Assembly: GCF_016862515.1 (NCBI RefSeq)
Contig: NZ_BONC01000025.1
Span: forward strand, 41,842 to 105,841
Direction: 5' to 3'
Origin: Asanoa iriomotensis
GTDB lineage: Bacteria; Actinomycetota; Actinomycetes; Mycobacteriales; Micromonosporaceae
Length of the DNA stretch: 64,000 nt
The notes beneath the pieces were generated by a model. It saw only the letters and a list, made by a program, of their open reading frames with translations, did not search any database and had not been told where the DNA came from. Within the stretch, counting starts at the first letter, position 1; every line of letters begins with the position of its first letter. The position numbers and the translations under genes are program-made. Below, piece after piece: positions 41,683 to 50,562 of the stretch.

Positions 41683-42648
41683 TCAGCCCTTCATACTGCC
41701 TGCCGCCAATCCGCCGATGATGCTCCGCTGGAAGATGAGGAAGACCACGATCATCGGGACGCTCGCGATCGCCAGCCCCGCCATCAGCTGGGTCGGCGGC
41801 ACCTGGCTGGTGGAGGCGAGCCGGCTGAGCGCGACGCTCAGAGTCTGCGTCTCCGGGTCCTGGAGCACCAGCAGCGGCCAGATGAAGTCCTTCCAGATGG
41901 CCACGATCGAGAAGATCGACACCACGCCGAGTACGGGTCGCGACAGCGGGAGCACGATGCTCCAGAGCACCCGGAAGCGGCCGGCGCCGTCGAGCGCCGC
42001 GGAGTCGAGCAGGTCGTTGGGTATCTGGTCGAAGAACCGCTTGAGCACGTAGATGTTGAACGCGTTGGCGACCGCCGGCAGCCAGAGCGCCCAGGGGCTG
42101 TTGAGCAGGTTCCAGCCGAAGATCGGCACGTCCGTGACGGTCAGGTAGGCCGGGATCAACAGCGCGGTGGCCGGCAGCATCAGGCTGGCCAGCATCCCGC
42201 CGAGGACGACCTTGCCGAACATCGGGCGCAGCTTCGACAGGGCGTACGCGACGCCGACCTGGAAGACGAGTTGGATCAGCCAGCCGCCGAAGGCGTACAG
42301 CGCGGTGTTGCCGAAGAACTTGGCGATCCGCATGCGATCCCAGGCGAGCCGGTAGGTCTCCGGCTCGAAGGAGTGCGGGAACAGCGTCGGGTCCGGCTGG
42401 GCGTACTCCTCGGGTGTCTTCACCGCGCTGCTGAACATCCAGTAGAGCGGGAAGATGAACACGGCCAGGAAGAGCACGAACACCAGGGTCAGGACGACCC
42501 AGTAGAGGACGCGGCCCTTGCCCCGGCTGATCTCCGTTTCGGAGAAGAGGGTACGGGTGACCCCGCCGCTGGACGCGCGGCGCTTGCGGGGCGGCGCGGC
42601 GGCCGGCGGGGTGGCCGGCAACGGCCGGATCGGCGCGGTGATCGTCAT
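41683..42648 (-). CDS. Sugar ABC transporter permease (MalG type)
   Basis: A 321-residue permease with a Pro/Lys-rich cytoplasmic N-terminus (about 45 residues) and six membrane spans. The binding-protein-dependent transport EAA-type loop is DLLDSAALDGAGRFRVLWSIVLPLSRPVLG. It pairs with the MalF-type permease, 11 bases upstream. Together with the binding protein it forms a carbohydrate importer (CUT1). No ATPase gene is present, as is usual in actinobacteria where one MsiK serves several importers. Confidence 0.92.
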   Translation of the reverse strand: MTITAPIRPLPATPPAAAPPRKRRASSGGVTRTLFSETEISRGKGRVLYWVVLTLVFVLFLAVFIFPLYWMFSSAVKTPEEYAQPDPTLFPHSFEPETYRLAWDRMRIAKFFGNTALYAFGGWLIQLVFQVGVAYALSKLRPMFGKVVLGGMLASLMLPATALLIPAYLTVTDVPIFGWNLLNSPWALWLPAVANAFNIYVLKRFFDQIPNDLLDSAALDGAGRFRVLWSIVLPLSRPVLGVVSIFSIVAIWKDFIWPLLVLQDPETQTLSVALSRLASTSQVPPTQLMAGLAIASVPMIVVFLIFQRSIIGGLAAGSMKG

Positions 42649-42659
42649 CGTGGTGCCCC

Positions 42660-43571
42660 TCAGTCCCGGTCCCGGGTGACCCGCAGGTAGATCGCGGAGA
42701 AGATGGCCAGCACCACGAACAGCAGCACGCTCATCGCGGCGGCCATGCCGAAGTCCTGGTTGACGGTGAACGCGTACCGGTAGATCAGCACCATCACCGT
42801 CACCGTGTCGGGGTTAGAGGTGCCGGTGAGCTGGTACGGCTCGATGAAGACCTGCATGGTCGCGATGATCTGCAGCAGCAGCAGGACCAGCATGATGAAC
42901 CGGAGTTGCGGCAACGTGACGTGCCGCAACCGGCGCCAGGCACTGGCGCCGTCGAGCTCGGCCGCCTCGTAGAGGTCACCGGGGATGCTCTGCAGCGCGG
43001 CGAGGTACATCAGCGTGGCGCCGCCCAGGTTGGCCCAGGTGGAGACCAGGACCAGGGAGATCATCGCGGTGGACGAGGACTGGGTCCACTGGGACTCCGG
43101 CAGGCCGACCCCGCGCAGGATCGTGTTGAACAGGCCGAAGCCGGGGTCGTAGAAGTAGCGGAAGAGCAGGACGCCGACGATCGGCGGGAGCATCACGGGC
43201 AGATAGACGGCGACCCGGAAGAAGCCCTTGAGGTGGCGCATCTCGTTGATCAGGATCGACAGCGCCAGGGGTACGAAGAAGCCGAAGATGAGCGCGAGCC
43301 CCGTGAAGACCAGGGTGTTCTTCCACGCGGTGAAGAACAGCGGGTCGTCGAAGATGGCGGTGAAGTTCTCCGCGCCGACCCAGTAGGGGTCCGTCACGAA
43401 GTTGATCTGCTGGAAGCTCAGGATCACGCCGCGCACCAGCGGGTACCACGAGAAGAGCGCGAAGCAGGCGATGCCTCCGGCCATGAAGGCGTACGCCATG
43501 AGGTTGTCCTGGATCTTCCGGCCCAGGCGGCTGCGGAACGCAGTCCGCCGGCCGGCGGTGGCGACCGCCAT
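42660..43571 (-). CDS. Sugar ABC transporter permease (MalF type)
   Basis: A 303-residue permease with six membrane spans. The EAA-type loop is DLYEAAELDGASAWRRLRHVTLPQLRF. The N-terminal span GGIACFALFSWYPLVRGVILSFQQINF is typical of CUT1 MalF-like subunits. ATG 43571; a strong hairpin separates it from the binding-protein gene. Confidence 0.92.
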   Translation of the reverse strand: MAVATAGRRTAFRSRLGRKIQDNLMAYAFMAGGIACFALFSWYPLVRGVILSFQQINFVTDPYWVGAENFTAIFDDPLFFTAWKNTLVFTGLALIFGFFVPLALSILINEMRHLKGFFRVAVYLPVMLPPIVGVLLFRYFYDPGFGLFNTILRGVGLPESQWTQSSSTAMISLVLVSTWANLGGATLMYLAALQSIPGDLYEAAELDGASAWRRLRHVTLPQLRFIMLVLLLLQIIATMQVFIEPYQLTGTSNPDTVTVMVLIYRYAFTVNQDFGMAAAMSVLLFVVLAIFSAIYLRVTRDRD

Positions 43572-43599
43572 CTCCAGCGTCCTCTTTCAGGTCTGGGCG

Positions 43600-43632
43600 G
43601 GCCGCCGCCGGCGTGGTGCGCCGGCGGCGGCC
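43600..43632 (-). terminator. Intercistronic hairpin (attenuator)
   Basis: A perfect 14-base stem (43600-43613 with 43619-43632; GGCCGCCGCCGGCG) with a five-base loop between the binding-protein stop and the first permease start. Such structures lower downstream expression or protect upstream mRNA so that binding protein exceeds permease. Confidence 0.7.
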
Positions 43633-43640
43633 GCTACGGG

Positions 43641-45008
43641 TTATTTGACGCTGGCGAGGATGCTGTTGACCTGGGTCTCGGCGTCAGACAGGAGCTTGGC
43701 GATGTCGGCGTTCTTGTCCGTCAGCACCTTCTGCATCGGCACGTCGAGCACCGCGTAGATCTGCTGCGCGTTCGGCGGCTCGACCTTCAGCGGGATGTTG
43801 GCGGTCGCGTCCGCGAACGGCTTGTAGTTCTCGACCGGCAGGTTCTTGAGCTTGTCGATCGCGGCCTGCTGCTTGTTCTTGGCCTCACCGGTCCACAGCG
43901 CGGGCTCGGGCAGGCCGACCGGGGTCTTCTGCTCGGCGGCCCACTGGTACTCGGCCTCGATCCGGTCCGGGTTGTTCCACCAGTAGGTCAGCCACTTGAG
44001 ACCGGCGCGGATCTTCTCGGGCGTGGCCTTGGCGTTGAACATGTAGCCCTCGCCACCGGCCAGGGTGGCGGTGCCGTTCGGGATCGGGCCCAGGCCGTAC
44101 TTGTTGAAGTCGCCCTTGAACTGGTTGACGATCGTCTCGATGTTGTCCGGTGCGGCGACGTACATGCCGAGCTTGCCGGAGCCCATCATCTGCAGCAGGT
44201 CGGCCCACTCCAGAAGCTGGCGCTGGCCCATGCTGTTGTCGGTCCAGCGCATGTCCTTGAGCTGCTGCAGGACCTGCTTGCCCTGGTCGTTGTTGAACGC
44301 GGCCTTCCAGGTGCCGCCCTCGTTGACGGCGATGTCGCCGCCGAGCGAGTACATCTCGGCGGTGAAGTGCCAGCCGCCGGTGTTGTTCTTGCTGTAGTCG
44401 CCGTAGCCGACGTAGTCCTTGCCCAGGCCGGCGATCGCCTTGGCGGCGGTGCGGACCTCTTCCCAGGTCTTCGGCGGGTTGTTCGGGTCGAGCTTGGCCT
44501 TCTCGAACAGCTCCCGGTTGTAGAGCAGGCCGAGGGAGTAGTTCTTGGCGGGCAGGCCGTACACCTTGCCGCTGTCGTCCGAGAAGATCTTCATGAGGTC
44601 CGGCCGGAGTTCCTTGGTCGGCGCGAACTCGTCGAGGTACTTGCTGATGTCGGCGACCTGGCGCTTCGCGATCAGGCTGGCCGGGTCGGTGAAGTAGACG
44701 TAGAAGACGTCCTCGAGCTGGCCACCCGCGAGCTTCGACTGGAAGGTCTGCGGGTCCATCTTGCCTTCTTTGGCATCGACGTCGATGTTCGGGTTGAGCT
44801 TCTCGAACTCGGCGACGTTGTCGAGGAAGTGCTTCCGGTTGACCGCCTCGGTGTCCGGCGGCAGGCCGTTGATGACGAGCGTGACCTTGGCATTGGGGTC
44901 AGAAGCCGGCGCTTCGCCGCCGTCGTCCGAGCCGCACGCGGCCGCCGACAGTGCGACCCCGGCGACCAGCAGCAGCCCGACGGCGCTACGCAGCCTGGAT
45001 CTGTTCAT
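43641..45008 (-). CDS. Sugar-binding lipoprotein (family 1 extracellular solute-binding protein)
   Basis: A 455-residue lipoprotein. The signal RLRSAVGLLLVAGVALSAAAC ends in a lipobox with Cys25. The mature part has the SBP_bac_1 pattern: VTLVINGLPPDTEAVNRKHFLDNVAEFEKLNPNIDV, then SYNKNY-like PAKNYSLGLLYNRELFEKAKL and NPPKTWEEVRTAAKAI, and ends with the C-terminal helices. It would deliver oligosaccharides to the permeases encoded downstream. ATG 45008 has GGAAGGG upstream. A CebR-type operator lies 145 bases upstream of the start and is the only clear control site for the six-gene operon. Confidence 0.92.
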   Translation of the reverse strand: MNRSRLRSAVGLLLVAGVALSAAACGSDDGGEAPASDPNAKVTLVINGLPPDTEAVNRKHFLDNVAEFEKLNPNIDVDAKEGKMDPQTFQSKLAGGQLEDVFYVYFTDPASLIAKRQVADISKYLDEFAPTKELRPDLMKIFSDDSGKVYGLPAKNYSLGLLYNRELFEKAKLDPNNPPKTWEEVRTAAKAIAGLGKDYVGYGDYSKNNTGGWHFTAEMYSLGGDIAVNEGGTWKAAFNNDQGKQVLQQLKDMRWTDNSMGQRQLLEWADLLQMMGSGKLGMYVAAPDNIETIVNQFKGDFNKYGLGPIPNGTATLAGGEGYMFNAKATPEKIRAGLKWLTYWWNNPDRIEAEYQWAAEQKTPVGLPEPALWTGEAKNKQQAAIDKLKNLPVENYKPFADATANIPLKVEPPNAQQIYAVLDVPMQKVLTDKNADIAKLLSDAETQVNSILASVK

Positions 45009-45152
45009 GAGGTGAACGCCCTTCCTGGGTGGAGCGGGGATTCTTCGGTGTGATGTGGCTCTCGCACGTGCATGTTTCGTGGCGATGACGATACAAAGCC
45101 GAACTAGCTCTCGCAAGAAGCTGACTGGTCTCAGAAAAAACACGACTTGTTC

Positions 45153-45166
45153 TGGGAGCGCTCCCA
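45153..45166. promoter_or_regulatory. LacI/CebR-type operator of the alpha-glucan operon
   Basis: The perfect palindrome TGGGAGCGCTCCCA, identical to the published consensus of CebR-like regulators. It lies between the terminator of the lacI-type gene and the binding-protein gene, 145 bases from the latter's ATG, presumably over the promoter. Likely bound by the regulator encoded at 45218-46225. Confidence 0.85.
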
Positions 45167-45180
45167 ATCCGAGCACGAAA

Positions 45181-45207
45181 ATGGGCCGGACCGTGCGGTC
45201 CGCCCCA
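45181..45207 (-). terminator. Rho-independent terminator of the lacI-type gene
   Basis: A stem of 12 pairs with one mismatch (ATGGGCCGGACCG against CGGTCCGCCCCAT) and a TG loop, followed on the minus strand by TTTTCG. It is 11 bases past the stop of the regulator gene and keeps that transcript separate from the operon. Confidence 0.75.
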
Positions 45208-45217
45208 TCGACGCAGG

Positions 45218-46225
45218 TCAGCGTGAGCCGGCCGGGCCCGTCGACCCGCGCACCACCAACTCCGGCTCGAAAAGCAGCTCGTCGGTGTTGACGCCGACCC
45301 CCTCGATCTGGTTGACGAGGATGTCGACGGCCGCCTGGCCCATCATCTCGATCGGCTGGCGGATCGTGGTCAGCGGCGGGTCGGTGCAGGTCATCAGGCC
45401 GGAGTCGTCGAAGCCGATGACCGAGATGTCGTCGGGCACCTGCTTGCCGAGCCGGCGGACGGCGCGGATCGTGCCGAGCGCGATCACGTCGCTGGCGCAG
45501 ATGAGGCCGGTGGCGCCCTTGTCGATCAGCTTGGTCGCGGCGACCCGGGCGCTCTCCATCGAGAAGCTCGTGCGGCCGACCCAGCGCTCGACGTCGTCGT
45601 CCTTCCAGCCGGCCGCGTCGGCCATCGCCGCCAGCTTGCGCCGGGACGGCATGTGGTCCTCGGAGCCGAGCACGAGCCCGATGTTCTCGTGGCCGAGCGA
45701 CCGCAGGTGGCCGAAGGCCTGCTCGACCGCGACGGCGTCGTCGGTGGAGACGCGCGGGAAGGGCAGCTCGTCGACGCCGGCGTTGACCAGGACGACCGGC
45801 AGGCCACGGTCGGTGAGCTGGCGGTAGTGCTCGTGCTTGGCGTCGGCCAGGGCGTAGGAGCCGCCCGCGAAGATCACGCCGGAGACCTGGTGGTCGAGCA
45901 GCATGTCGACGTAGTCGGGCTCGGAGATGCCACCGATGGTGCGGGCGCAGAGGGCGGGGGTGAGGCCGCGCTGGGCGAGGGAGCCGGTCACCACCTCGGC
46001 GAGGGCGGGGAAGATCGGGTTCTGCAGCTCGGGCAGCACGAGGCCGACGAGCCGGGCGCGCTCGCCGCGGAGCTTTGTCGGGCGTTCGTAGCCGAGCACG
46101 TCGAGCGCGGTCAGCACCGCGGTGCGCGTGGACTCGGAGACGCCGTCACGGCCGTTGAGCACGCGGCTCACGGTCGCCTCGCTGACGCCGGCCTTGCGCG
46201 CGACCTCGGTCAGTCGTCTGGTCAC
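45218..46225 (-). CDS. LacI-family transcriptional regulator
   Basis: A 335-residue LacI regulator. The N-terminal helix-turn-helix TRRLTEVARKAGVSEATVSRVLNGRDGVSESTR and hinge-helix region precede a periplasmic-binding-protein-like effector domain (LVGLVLPELQNPIFPALAEVV...). GTG 46225 matches the family N-terminus; an ATG at 46243 would add six residues. It is upstream of and co-directional with the importer/glucanase operon and very likely represses it through the palindrome at 45153; the effector would be an alpha-gluco-oligosaccharide. It may also act at the related sites upstream of the GH55-like gene. Confidence 0.92.
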   Translation of the reverse strand: MTRRLTEVARKAGVSEATVSRVLNGRDGVSESTRTAVLTALDVLGYERPTKLRGERARLVGLVLPELQNPIFPALAEVVTGSLAQRGLTPALCARTIGGISEPDYVDMLLDHQVSGVIFAGGSYALADAKHEHYRQLTDRGLPVVLVNAGVDELPFPRVSTDDAVAVEQAFGHLRSLGHENIGLVLGSEDHMPSRRKLAAMADAAGWKDDDVERWVGRTSFSMESARVAATKLIDKGATGLICASDVIALGTIRAVRRLGKQVPDDISVIGFDDSGLMTCTDPPLTTIRQPIEMMGQAAVDILVNQIEGVGVNTDELLFEPELVVRGSTGPAGSR

Positions 46226-46361
46226 GCCGCAAGGGTACGTCATCTTTTTGCAAGAACATGACAGCCGTTTGCCCGACCCCGACAACACCCGGTTATCCAC
46301 AGGTTGTAATGGATCAAACGCAGATGCAACGCTGATTCGGTAGACAAGGGGCGTGACAACC

Positions 46362-46919
46362 ATGACCAATCCGCAGCAGATGCGTGCCGATGACAATGGC
46401 CCGTGGACGGTAGACGACCTTCCCGGGCTGCCCGAGGCCTCGCGCTACGAGATCTTCGATGGGAGCCTCCTGGTGACGCCCGCCCCCGCCACCCCACACG
46501 TCAACACGGTCTACCAGTTACGACGTCTGCTCGATCGTCAGGCGCCTGCACCGTTTGCCGTGGTGACGGAAGGATGGGGCGTCTATGCCAACGAGCGCAA
46601 CTACTACGTGCCGGACCTGCTGGTAGCCGACGCGTCAATGCTTGGCGGTGGCGACAACGGCATCAGCCCGAAAGATGTGTTGCTCGCAGTTGAAGTCGTA
46701 TCGCCGTCCAATCCCGGCAATGACCTCTTGCTCAAGCGCATCGTCTACGCCGAGCTCGGTATCCCTGAGTACTGGATCGCCGACGGCCGCCAACCGGTGT
46801 TGACCGTATTGCGGCTCGGAAATGGCGCCTACCAAGAGGTCGCGGCCTGCCGGCCAGGTCACGTCTGGTCGGGGGCGTGGCCGTTCCCGCTAAGCGTCGA
46901 CCCGGCAGAGATCTTCTAG
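46362..46919 (+). CDS. Uma2 family (DUF820) putative nuclease-fold protein
   Basis: A 185-residue protein of the Uma2 family, which has a PD-(D/E)XK nuclease fold. The core motifs are YEIFDGSLLVTPAP, YYVPDLLVAD (Asp) and LLAVEVVSPSNPGNDLLLKRIVYAELGIPEYWIAD (Glu and Lys), all conserved. Function is unknown; these genes are numerous in actinobacteria and cyanobacteria and no restriction partner is seen here. ATG 46362 fits the AAGGGG site; a GTG three codons upstream is also in frame. G+C is a little lower than in neighbours. Confidence 0.86.
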   Translation: MTNPQQMRADDNGPWTVDDLPGLPEASRYEIFDGSLLVTPAPATPHVNTVYQLRRLLDRQAPAPFAVVTEGWGVYANERNYYVPDLLVADASMLGGGDNGISPKDVLLAVEVVSPSNPGNDLLLKRIVYAELGIPEYWIADGRQPVLTVLRLGNGAYQEVAACRPGHVWSGAWPFPLSVDPAEIF

Positions 46920-48277
46920 GCGAGGTTGCGGAGGGCGTCTTCGATGGCGCGGTGGAAGGTGGGGTAGGCGTAGATCATGCTGCGTAGTTGAGGCAGTGGG
47001 ACGCGGGCGTGGACCGCGAGGGTGAGCATGCTGAGGACCTCGCCGCCCATCGGGCCTGCCGAGGTCGCGCCGATCAGGACGTCGCCGTCGGCGATCAGTT
47101 TGATCAGACCCGCGTTGCCCTCCTTGTGGATCCAGCCGCGCGAAGAGGTTGTCAGGTCCGTCAGTCCTACTCGGACGTTCAAGCCGCGATCCCGGGCCTC
47201 CGCTTCGGTCAGGCCGACCGTGCCTACCTCCGGGTCCGTGAAGGTCACGCGCGGGACCGCGCGGTAGTCCGCGGGCGGGCCTTCCTGGCCGAGGATGTCG
47301 CGGATCGCGATGCCGGCCTCGTACATCGACATGTGGGTGAAGGCACCGTGACCCGTCACGTCGCCGACCGCCCAGATGCCGTCCGCCGCCCGCATCCGGT
47401 CGTCGGTCTCGATCGCGCGGGCCGACGGGTCGAGGCCCACCGTTTCCAGGCCGAGGTCGGCCACCCGGCCGCGGCGGCCTGTGGCCACCAGCAGCCGGTC
47501 GCCGGTCACGCTCTCGCTGCCGACCTCGACCGCGAAGCCGTCCGGCTCGCTGTAGAGCACCCGGGTCGCGTGCATGCCGGTCCGCACGACTACACCGTCG
47601 GCTTCGAGGGCGGTGCGCACCAGGTCCGCCGCCTCCGGCTCGTCGAACGGCAGCAGCCGGTCCGCGGCCTCGACCACCGTCACCCGCACGCCGAAGCGGG
47701 CGAAGACCTGCGCCAACTCCACCCCGATCGCGCCACCGCCGAGCACGACCAGCGACGTCGGCAGGTGCTCGACCTCGATGGCCTCGCGGTTGGTCCAGTA
47801 CGGCGTGCCCGCCAGGCCCTCGATCGGCGGCGCCACCGGGGCCGCGCCCGTGGCGATCACGATCCCGCGGGTCGCCTCGAACTCCTGGTCGCCGACCGTC
47901 ACCGTGCGTGGCCCGGTCAACGTGCCATAGCCCCGGACGAACCGGCCGCCCTTGCCGACGAAACGGTCGACAGCGACCGTGTCGTCCCAGTCGTCGGTGG
48001 CCTCCTCGCGGATCCGCTTGGCGACCGGCGACCAGTCGGGATGCGCCGTCGCCGAGCCGGCCAGCTTGGCCACCCGCCGCGTCTCGGCCAGCGCGTTGGC
48101 CGCCCGGATCATCATCTTGCTCGGCACGCACCCCCAGTAGGGGCACTCGCCGCCGACCAGGTTGCTCTCGATGCCGACGACCGCGAGCCCGGCCTCCGCG
48201 AGCTTGCCGGCGACCTCCTCGCCACCGACGCCCAACCCCACCACGACGACGTCCACGCGCTCAGCCACGTAGCCCAT
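46916..48277 (-). CDS. FAD-dependent pyridine nucleotide-disulfide oxidoreductase
   Basis: A 453-residue class I flavoprotein. The FAD motif VDVVVVGLGVGGEEVAGKLAEAG is followed by the redox-active disulfide GGECPYWGCVPSK, the NAD(P) motif VVLGGGAIGVELAQVFARFG, the second FAD motif GIWAVGDVTG and a dimerisation domain with the conserved YPTFHRAIEDAL (C-terminal His-x-x-x-Glu). This is the mercuric reductase / dihydrolipoamide dehydrogenase family; the substrate is not identifiable. No mercury residues (N-terminal HMA, C-terminal Cys pair) are present. The stop overlaps the convergent Uma2 stop by four bases. Confidence 0.9.
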   Translation of the reverse strand: MGYVAERVDVVVVGLGVGGEEVAGKLAEAGLAVVGIESNLVGGECPYWGCVPSKMMIRAANALAETRRVAKLAGSATAHPDWSPVAKRIREEATDDWDDTVAVDRFVGKGGRFVRGYGTLTGPRTVTVGDQEFEATRGIVIATGAAPVAPPIEGLAGTPYWTNREAIEVEHLPTSLVVLGGGAIGVELAQVFARFGVRVTVVEAADRLLPFDEPEAADLVRTALEADGVVVRTGMHATRVLYSEPDGFAVEVGSESVTGDRLLVATGRRGRVADLGLETVGLDPSARAIETDDRMRAADGIWAVGDVTGHGAFTHMSMYEAGIAIRDILGQEGPPADYRAVPRVTFTDPEVGTVGLTEAEARDRGLNVRVGLTDLTTSSRGWIHKEGNAGLIKLIADGDVLIGATSAGPMGGEVLSMLTLAVHARVPLPQLRSMIYAYPTFHRAIEDALRNLA

Positions 48278-48298
48278 TAAAGCTCTAGAGTGGCGGCC

Positions 48299-49387
48299 AT
48301 GTCGCAGGTGACCGGCCACGCCGACGCGGATTTCACATCCGTCCGCGAGGTCTTCGAGCGTCTCTTCGCCGACGGCCGCGAGACGGGCGCGGGGATTGCC
48401 GTCGTGCACCAGGGCCGGCTCGTGGTCGATCTGGTCGGCGGCTCGCGGGCCGACGGGCAGCCCTGGACCCCGCGGACGGTGGTCGCGGTCTACTCCACGG
48501 GCAAGCCGTTCGCCGCCGCCTGCCTGATGATCCTCGTCGACCGCGGCCTGGTCGGGCTCGACGACCCGGTGCACCGGCACTGGCCGGAGTTCGCCGACGA
48601 CGGCACCACGGTCCGCCACGTGCTGGCGCACACCGCCGGCCGCCCGGCCTTTCCGACACCGCGCCCCTCCGCCGCCTGGGCCGACTGGCCGACCCTCGTC
48701 GCCGACCTGGCGGGCGCGACTCCGATGTGGACGCCCGGCACCACCGCGGCCGAGCACGCGCTGACCTACGGCCACCTGATCGGCGAGTTGGTGCGGCGCG
48801 TCGACGGACGGCCGATCGGCCGGTTCCTCGCCGAGGAGGTCGCCGGGCCGTGGCGGCTCGACCTGGCGTTCGGCTCCGGTGGCCGGCAGGACGTCGCCGA
48901 CCTCGTGTTCGGTGACCCCGAGTGGCCGACGACCTCGGTCGGCGAGCCGGGCAGCCTGCGCCACCGCGCCCTGGCCAACCCGGACGGCTGCCGCGACCTC
49001 GCGGTGCTCAACGGTCCACTATGGCGTGACAACGACGTGCCGGCGGTCAACATGCATACCACCGCCTCCGCGGTCGCCCGGTTCTACGCGGGCATGCTGG
49101 CCGGCGGCGTGCTCGACGGCCACCAGATGCTCAGCGCGGAAACGGCCGCCGAGATGACGAGGGTCCAGCACGACGGCACCGACCAGTTGCTCGACCGACC
49201 GGTGAAATGGGCGCTGGGTTTCCAGATCGACGACGACGGCAGCTTCGGCCACGGCGGCATCGGCGGGAGCTGCGGCTACGCGCTGCCCAGCGCCGGCCTG
49301 GCGGTCGGCTTCGTCACGCGGCGCCTGGCCGACTTCGACCGCCTCGACGAGCTCGACGCGGCGGTCATGGGCGTGGTTCAGGCGTAG
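48299..49387 (+). CDS. Serine hydrolase of the beta-lactamase/EstB family
   Basis: A 362-residue cytoplasmic-looking S12-type serine hydrolase without signal peptide. S-x-x-K is STGK in VAVYSTGKPFA, the Y-x-N-type motif is TYGHLIGELVRRV (Tyr, Gly, His), and the C-terminal motif is FGHGGIGGSCGYA (H-G-G). These are EstB-like esterases or beta-lactamase-related proteins. ATG 48299 is chosen over GTG 48290. Its end overlaps the convergent photolyase gene by 10 bases. Confidence 0.86.
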   Translation: MSQVTGHADADFTSVREVFERLFADGRETGAGIAVVHQGRLVVDLVGGSRADGQPWTPRTVVAVYSTGKPFAAACLMILVDRGLVGLDDPVHRHWPEFADDGTTVRHVLAHTAGRPAFPTPRPSAAWADWPTLVADLAGATPMWTPGTTAAEHALTYGHLIGELVRRVDGRPIGRFLAEEVAGPWRLDLAFGSGGRQDVADLVFGDPEWPTTSVGEPGSLRHRALANPDGCRDLAVLNGPLWRDNDVPAVNMHTTASAVARFYAGMLAGGVLDGHQMLSAETAAEMTRVQHDGTDQLLDRPVKWALGFQIDDDGSFGHGGIGGSCGYALPSAGLAVGFVTRRLADFDRLDELDAAVMGVVQA

Positions 49388-50562
49388 CGCTCCACATAGG
49401 AGCTGTCCGGGTCGTAGCGCTCCCGCTGCCGTTCCGGGTTGAACCGCCGATAGGGCCGGGTGTCGTTGCCCGTGCCGGCCACCCACTGCCAGTTGCCCGA
49501 GTTGTTGGGCACGTCGCCGTCGAGCAGCCAGCGGTAGAACCAGGCGAGCCCGCGCCGCCAGTCGACGCCGAGGTCCTTGGTCAGGTAGGACGCGGTGACC
49601 AGCCGGGCCCGGTTGTGCATCCAGCCTTCCCGGCGGAGCTGGTGCATGCCGGCGTCCACAATGGGCACGCCGGTCGAGCCCGACGTCCAGCGCTCGAACG
49701 CGGCGGGATCGTCCGTCCAGCTCTCGGTCGCACCCCGCCGGTAAGCCCGCGAGGAGATCTGCGGAAACGCGTACGCCACCTGGTAGTAGAAGTCCCGCCA
49801 GCAGAGCTGTCGGACGAACGGGTCCGCCGCCGGCCGCCCGAGCGCCGCGTGCGCCACCTCCAGCGGTGACAGGCAACCGAACCGCAGATAGGGGCTCAGC
49901 CGCGACGTCCGGTCACCGGCCAGGTCGTTGTGCCCGTCCTCGTAGGTCTCGACGTTGCCGAGCCACCCGCGCAACCGCTCGCGAGCCGCGCTCTCCCCGC
50001 CGGGCACCGTGTCCGGCGACTCACCGTCGGGTTGGGCCGGCAGCCGCCCGACCTGCACACCGGACGGCAACGGCACCTTCTTCGGCAAACCCACAGGATC
50101 ACGCCACTTCGCCGCGATCCAGGAACGGTGATAGGGCGAAAACACCCGGTAGTGGTCGCCACCACCGGGGCGCAGCGCACCGGGCTCCACAATGGTCAAT
50201 CCAGGAAACAGCCGCACGTCCAGTCCCGACGCGCCGAGCCGACGCTCCCGCCGCCGCGCGTAATGCGAGACGTCCGCCGCCACGGCCACGCCCTCGGCGC
50301 CGACCTCGCGGGCCAACTCGACCGTCGAAGCCACCGGGTCACCCGTGCGCACGACCAGGTCGCTGTCCCGCGCACGCAGCAGCCCGCGCAGGTCGGCCAC
50401 GCTCTGGTGGAGGAACCGGTCACGGTTGGACGACCGCCCGGCCAACGCCGGGTCGAACACGAACAGCGGCACCACCCGCTCGGCCGCGCCGCACGCGGCG
50501 GAAAGCGCCGGGTTGTCGTGCAGCCGCAGGTCCCGGGTGAAGAGCACGATCGCCGTGCGCAT
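49378..50562 (-). CDS. phr: Deoxyribodipyrimidine photolyase (class I)
   Basis: A 394-residue photolyase/cryptochrome family protein. The N-terminal antenna domain begins TAIVLFTRDLRLHDNPAL, and the C-terminal FAD domain contains DRTSRLSPYLRFGCLSPLEV, QLCWRDFYYQV, WTSGSTGVPIVDAGMHQL, MHNRARLVTASYLTKDLGVDWRRG and NNSGNWQWVAGTGND, the signature of class I CPD photolyases. It would repair UV dimers in blue light. Its ATG overlaps the crtB stop by one base, so light protection by carotenoid and by DNA repair are coupled. Confidence 0.92.
   Translation of the reverse strand: MRTAIVLFTRDLRLHDNPALSAACGAAERVVPLFVFDPALAGRSSNRDRFLHQSVADLRGLLRARDSDLVVRTGDPVASTVELAREVGAEGVAVAADVSHYARRRERRLGASGLDVRLFPGLTIVEPGALRPGGGDHYRVFSPYHRSWIAAKWRDPVGLPKKVPLPSGVQVGRLPAQPDGESPDTVPGGESAARERLRGWLGNVETYEDGHNDLAGDRTSRLSPYLRFGCLSPLEVAHAALGRPAADPFVRQLCWRDFYYQVAYAFPQISSRAYRRGATESWTDDPAAFERWTSGSTGVPIVDAGMHQLRREGWMHNRARLVTASYLTKDLGVDWRRGLAWFYRWLLDGDVPNNSGNWQWVAGTGNDTRPYRRFNPERQRERYDPDSSYVERYA

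Noticed and set aside
46916..48277. Mercuric reductase
   Set aside because: The active-site disulfide is generic; the N-terminal heavy-metal domain and C-terminal Cys pair of MerA are missing and there is no mer operon.
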